Assembly: GCA_021791615.1 (NCBI GenBank)
Contig: JAJYWG010000160.1
Span: forward strand, 1 to 9,416
Length of the DNA stretch: 9,416 bases
Origin: Actinomycetes bacterium
Lineage (GTDB): Bacteria; Actinomycetota; Acidimicrobiia; Acidimicrobiales; RAAP-2
Direction of reading: 5' to 3'
The position numbers and the translations under genes are program-made. Shown in pieces: positions 6,844-9,416 of this stretch (the first letter of the stretch is position 1; every line of letters begins with the position of its first letter). The notes under the pieces are model-generated. The model worked only from the letters and a program-made list of their open reading frames with translations, ran no database searches and was not told the origin of the DNA.

Positions 6844-9416
6844 CCACCCCGATCCAACAGGCACTCGCTCTCGGCCAGAGCATCTGGTACGACGGCATCC
6901 GCCGATCGCTCCTCACCTCCGGCGACCTCGAGCATATGGTGAAGAAGGAGGGCTTGCGGGGCATGACCTCTAACCCGTCGATCTTCGACGCGGCCATCGC
7001 CGGCTCGAGCGACTACACCGATGCGATCGCCGAGCTGCGCCGCTCGGGCCCGACCGATGCCAAGTCCGTCTACGAGTCCCTCGCCATCGCCGACATCCGC
7101 GGGGCGGCCGACGTCTTCCGCCCCGTCTACGACGAGTCTGGCGGCGACGACGGGTACGTGAGCATGGAGGTCTCCCCCGAGCTTGCCCATGACACCGCCG
7201 CCACCGTCGCCGAAGCCAAGCGGCTGTGGGGCACCATCGACCGGCCGAACCTGATGGTGAAGGTGCCGGGCACCGAAGAAGGCATCCCGGCCATCCAAGA
7301 GCTGATCGGCGCCGGCATCAACGTGAACGTCACGTTGCTGTTCGGGCTCGCCAGCTACGAATCCGCCGCCGGGGCCTACCTTGCCGGCCTCGAGGACCGC
7401 GTCGCCGCCGGCGCCGGGATCGCCGGGATCGCCTCGGTCGCCAGCGTCTTCGTCTCCCGCCTCGACTCCGCCGTCGAGGCACGCCTCGACCGCTCCTACG
7501 CGGGCAAGGTGGCCATCGCCAACGCCAAGGTCGTCTACGCCGCCTCCCGCAAGCTGTTCTCGGGCAAACGGTGGAACGCGCTCGCCAAACAAGGAGCCCG
7601 CAGGCAGCGGTTGCTGTGGGCGTCGACGAGCACCAAGAACCCCGCCCTGCCCGAGCTGCTCTACGTCGAGGCGCTCATGGGTGCCGACACTGTCGACACC
7701 GTGCCGCCGGGCACCTTCGAGGCCTTCGCCGCCTACGGGAAGGTCCGCCCGGCACTCGAAGAGGACGTGGAAGGCGCCCGCGCCGTCCTGGACAGCCTCT
7801 CGGGTCACGGCGTCGAGCTCTCCGAGGTGCTCGACCAGCTGGTGGCTGAAGGGGTGGAGAAGTTCGCCACTGCGTTTCGTGATCTCCTCTCCTCGGTGGA
7901 ACGCGCCCTCGCCGGAGACACTGAAAGACCGGAGCCGTGGCGGTTGCGCACGTCGCTGCCGAGGGAGCTGGCCGACCAGGTCGACGGGATCATCGACGAG
8001 TGGCGCTCGACCGCCAAGGTGGCCCGGATCTGGGCCCATGACGCCACGGTGTGGACCGGCAAGGGTGAAGATGCCTGGTTGGGCTGGCTCGGCGTCGCCC
8101 TCGACCAGGCAGCGCATGACCACCGCTTCGACGCGTTGGTGCAAGAGGTGCGCGAGGCCCGCTTCGCCGACGCGGTGGTGCTCGGCATGGGGGGATCGAG
8201 CCTGTGCCCCGACCTGCTCGCCCACACCTTTCCCCCCGAGACGGGTCTCCCTCGGCTCCTCGTGCTCGATTCGACCGACCCCGAGCAGGTAAAAGCCATG
8301 GAGGAGCGCGTCGATCTCGCCCACACGATGTTCTTCGTGTCCTCCAAGTCGGGCACCACCTTGGAGCCCAACATCTTCGCCGCCTACTTCTACGACCGCA
8401 TGACCCAAGCTGTCGGCGCCGAGGCGGCCGGCTCGCACTTCATCGCCATCACCGATCCCGGCTCTCCCCTCGAGGCCCTGGCGAAGCGCCACGGGTACCG
8501 GGCGGTGTTCTTTGGTGTGCCCTCGATCGGCGGTCGCTACTCGGCGCTGTCGGACTTCGGCATGGTGCCCGGCGCGGCCTGTGGCGTCGACGTCGGGCGG
8601 CTGTTCTCCTGCGCGGAGAAGATGGCACACGCCTGTGCCCCCTCGGTGCCTGCCGCCCACAACCCCGGCCTCGCGCTCGGGGCGGTGCTCGGGGCCTGCG
8701 TCAACGCCGGACGTGACAAGGTCACCCTCCTCACCTCACCAGCGCTCTCCCACCTGGGGGCCTGGCTCGAGCAGCTCCTGGCCGAATCGACCGGCAAGCA
8801 GGGTAAAGGTGTGGTCCCCGTCGAGAGCGAACCGCTCGGTGAGCCGTCGATCTACGGAGCCGACCGGCTCTTCTGCTCGATCACGCTCGACGGTGACGAC
8901 GACGCCGGACAAGCAGCCAAGATCGCCGCGCTCGAAGCGGCTGGTCATCCGGTGCTTCGCATCGAGCTGTCCGACCTCTACGACCTCGGCGGGGAGCTGT
9001 TCCGCTGGGAGCTCGCCACCGCGGTAGCGGGCTCGATCATCGGTATCGACCCCTTCGACCAGCCCGACGTCGAAGAGGCCAAGGTCCTCGCCCGCCAGCT
9101 CACCGACCGCTACGACCAGGAGGGTTCGCTGCCCGAGCTCTCCCCACTGTGGGAAGGCGAATCGATCAGGCTCTACGCCGACGAGCGCAACGGCGCCGAG
9201 CTCTCCTCGGCGGTCGACGGCCACCCAGGCCTGGTCTCCTACCTGAAGGCGCACCTGGATCGGGCCGGTGCCGGGGACTACGTGGCCCTCCTCGCCTACG
9301 TGCAGATGGCCCCCGCCCACGAAGCCATCCTCACGGAGATCCGCACGCTCATCAGAGACACGCTCCGGGTAGCCACCTGCGTCGGGTTCGGGCCCCGCTT
9401 CCAGCACTCCACCGGA
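6840..9416 (+). CDS. tal-pgi: Bifunctional transaldolase / glucose-6-phosphate isomerase (3' end outside the window)
   Basis: The frame is open without a stop from 6840 to the last base, giving 859 residues and still continuing. Residues about 1-360 are transaldolase: GMTSNPSIF (41-49) is the first family signature, and NLMVKVPGT holds the probable Schiff-base lysine K141. NVNVTLLFG and STSTKNP follow as expected. From about 370 the protein is phosphoglucose isomerase: LGMGGSSL (448-455), SSKSGTTLE (501-509) for sugar-phosphate binding, the signature PSIGGRYSALS (561-571), and AESTGK with probable catalytic E649. The visible part stops in FGPRFQHSTG, so I expect roughly 90 more residues by comparison with other fusions. 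No stop or frameshift separates the halves. The fusion would let one protein make fructose 6-phosphate and isomerise it to glucose 6-phosphate, feeding Zwf. Its start overlaps the tkt stop by 4 bp. Confidence 0.95.
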   Translation, partial: MTTPIQQALALGQSIWYDGIRRSLLTSGDLEHMVKKEGLRGMTSNPSIFDAAIAGSSDYTDAIAELRRSGPTDAKSVYESLAIADIRGAADVFRPVYDESGGDDGYVSMEVSPELAHDTAATVAEAKRLWGTIDRPNLMVKVPGTEEGIPAIQELIGAGINVNVTLLFGLASYESAAGAYLAGLEDRVAAGAGIAGIASVASVFVSRLDSAVEARLDRSYAGKVAIANAKVVYAASRKLFSGKRWNALAKQGARRQRLLWASTSTKNPALPELLYVEALMGADTVDTVPPGTFEAFAAYGKVRPALEEDVEGARAVLDSLSGHGVELSEVLDQLVAEGVEKFATAFRDLLSSVERALAGDTERPEPWRLRTSLPRELADQVDGIIDEWRSTAKVARIWAHDATVWTGKGEDAWLGWLGVALDQAAHDHRFDALVQEVREARFADAVVLGMGGSSLCPDLLAHTFPPETGLPRLLVLDSTDPEQVKAMEERVDLAHTMFFVSSKSGTTLEPNIFAAYFYDRMTQAVGAEAAGSHFIAITDPGSPLEALAKRHGYRAVFFGVPSIGGRYSALSDFGMVPGAACGVDVGRLFSCAEKMAHACAPSVPAAHNPGLALGAVLGACVNAGRDKVTLLTSPALSHLGAWLEQLLAESTGKQGKGVVPVESEPLGEPSIYGADRLFCSITLDGDDDAGQAAKIAALEAAGHPVLRIELSDLYDLGGELFRWELATAVAGSIIGIDPFDQPDVEEAKVLARQLTDRYDQEGSLPELSPLWEGESIRLYADERNGAELSSAVDGHPGLVSYLKAHLDRAGAGDYVALLAYVQMAPAHEAILTEIRTLIRDTLRVATCVGFGPRFQHSTG

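Noticed and set aside
6816..8660. Minus-strand reading frame of 614 codons antisense to tal-pgi
   Set aside because: The composition (Gly, His, Val, Arg-rich, no motifs) is that of an antisense shadow, and the plus strand carries clear enzyme signatures throughout.
1..9416. CRISPR arrays, tRNA or rRNA genes, insertion sequences, phage or defence genes
   Set aside because: No repeat arrays, structural RNA motifs, transposase motifs or terminal inverted repeats were seen on either strand by reading.

Overview
The window is high-GC bacterial chromosome carrying a nearly complete pentose phosphate pathway cluster. In order it holds glucose-6-phosphate dehydrogenase (zwf, 643-2058), a short-form decarboxylating 6-phosphogluconate dehydrogenase (gnd, 2162-3196), a small HAD-family phosphatase (3207-3896), ribose-5-phosphate isomerase A on the opposite strand (rpiA, 3971-4627), transketolase (tkt, 4726-6843), and a transaldolase fused to glucose-6-phosphate isomerase (tal-pgi, 6840 to the right edge, where it is cut). 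The codon choice is strongly G/C-ending and the genes use ordinary Shine-Dalgarno sites. The zwf type and the composition suggest an actinobacterium, perhaps Acidimicrobiia- or Thermoleophilia-like, but this is a guess from sequence style and no marker gene settles it.

Layout: positions 3-341 are the 3' end of an unidentified membrane protein gene, followed by a small GC-rich hairpin and about 300 bp without a convincing gene. zwf and gnd are 103 bp apart, and that gap carries an imperfect 15-bp direct repeat. The HAD gene starts 10 bp after gnd and probably shares its transcript. rpiA converges with the HAD gene and diverges from tkt, with about 98 bp between the rpiA and tkt starts that must hold both sets of start signals. 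tkt and tal-pgi overlap by 4 bp (ATGA) and are almost certainly translationally coupled.

The enzymes fit together as follows. Zwf and Gnd form the oxidative branch, from glucose 6-phosphate to ribulose 5-phosphate with reduced nicotinamide cofactor. RpiA makes ribose 5-phosphate. Tkt and the Tal domain shuffle sugar phosphates to fructose 6-phosphate and glyceraldehyde 3-phosphate. The Pgi domain returns fructose 6-phosphate to glucose 6-phosphate, so the cluster can run as a cycle. No 6-phosphogluconolactonase (pgl) or ribulose-phosphate 3-epimerase (rpe) gene is present in the window.

Nothing here looks like a wholly new system. The points most worth checking are the HAD phosphatase placed directly behind gnd (possibly a metabolite-repair enzyme), the predicted NAD+ preference of Gnd, the Tal-Pgi fusion with its coupling to tkt, and whether the cassette was acquired from proteobacteria.
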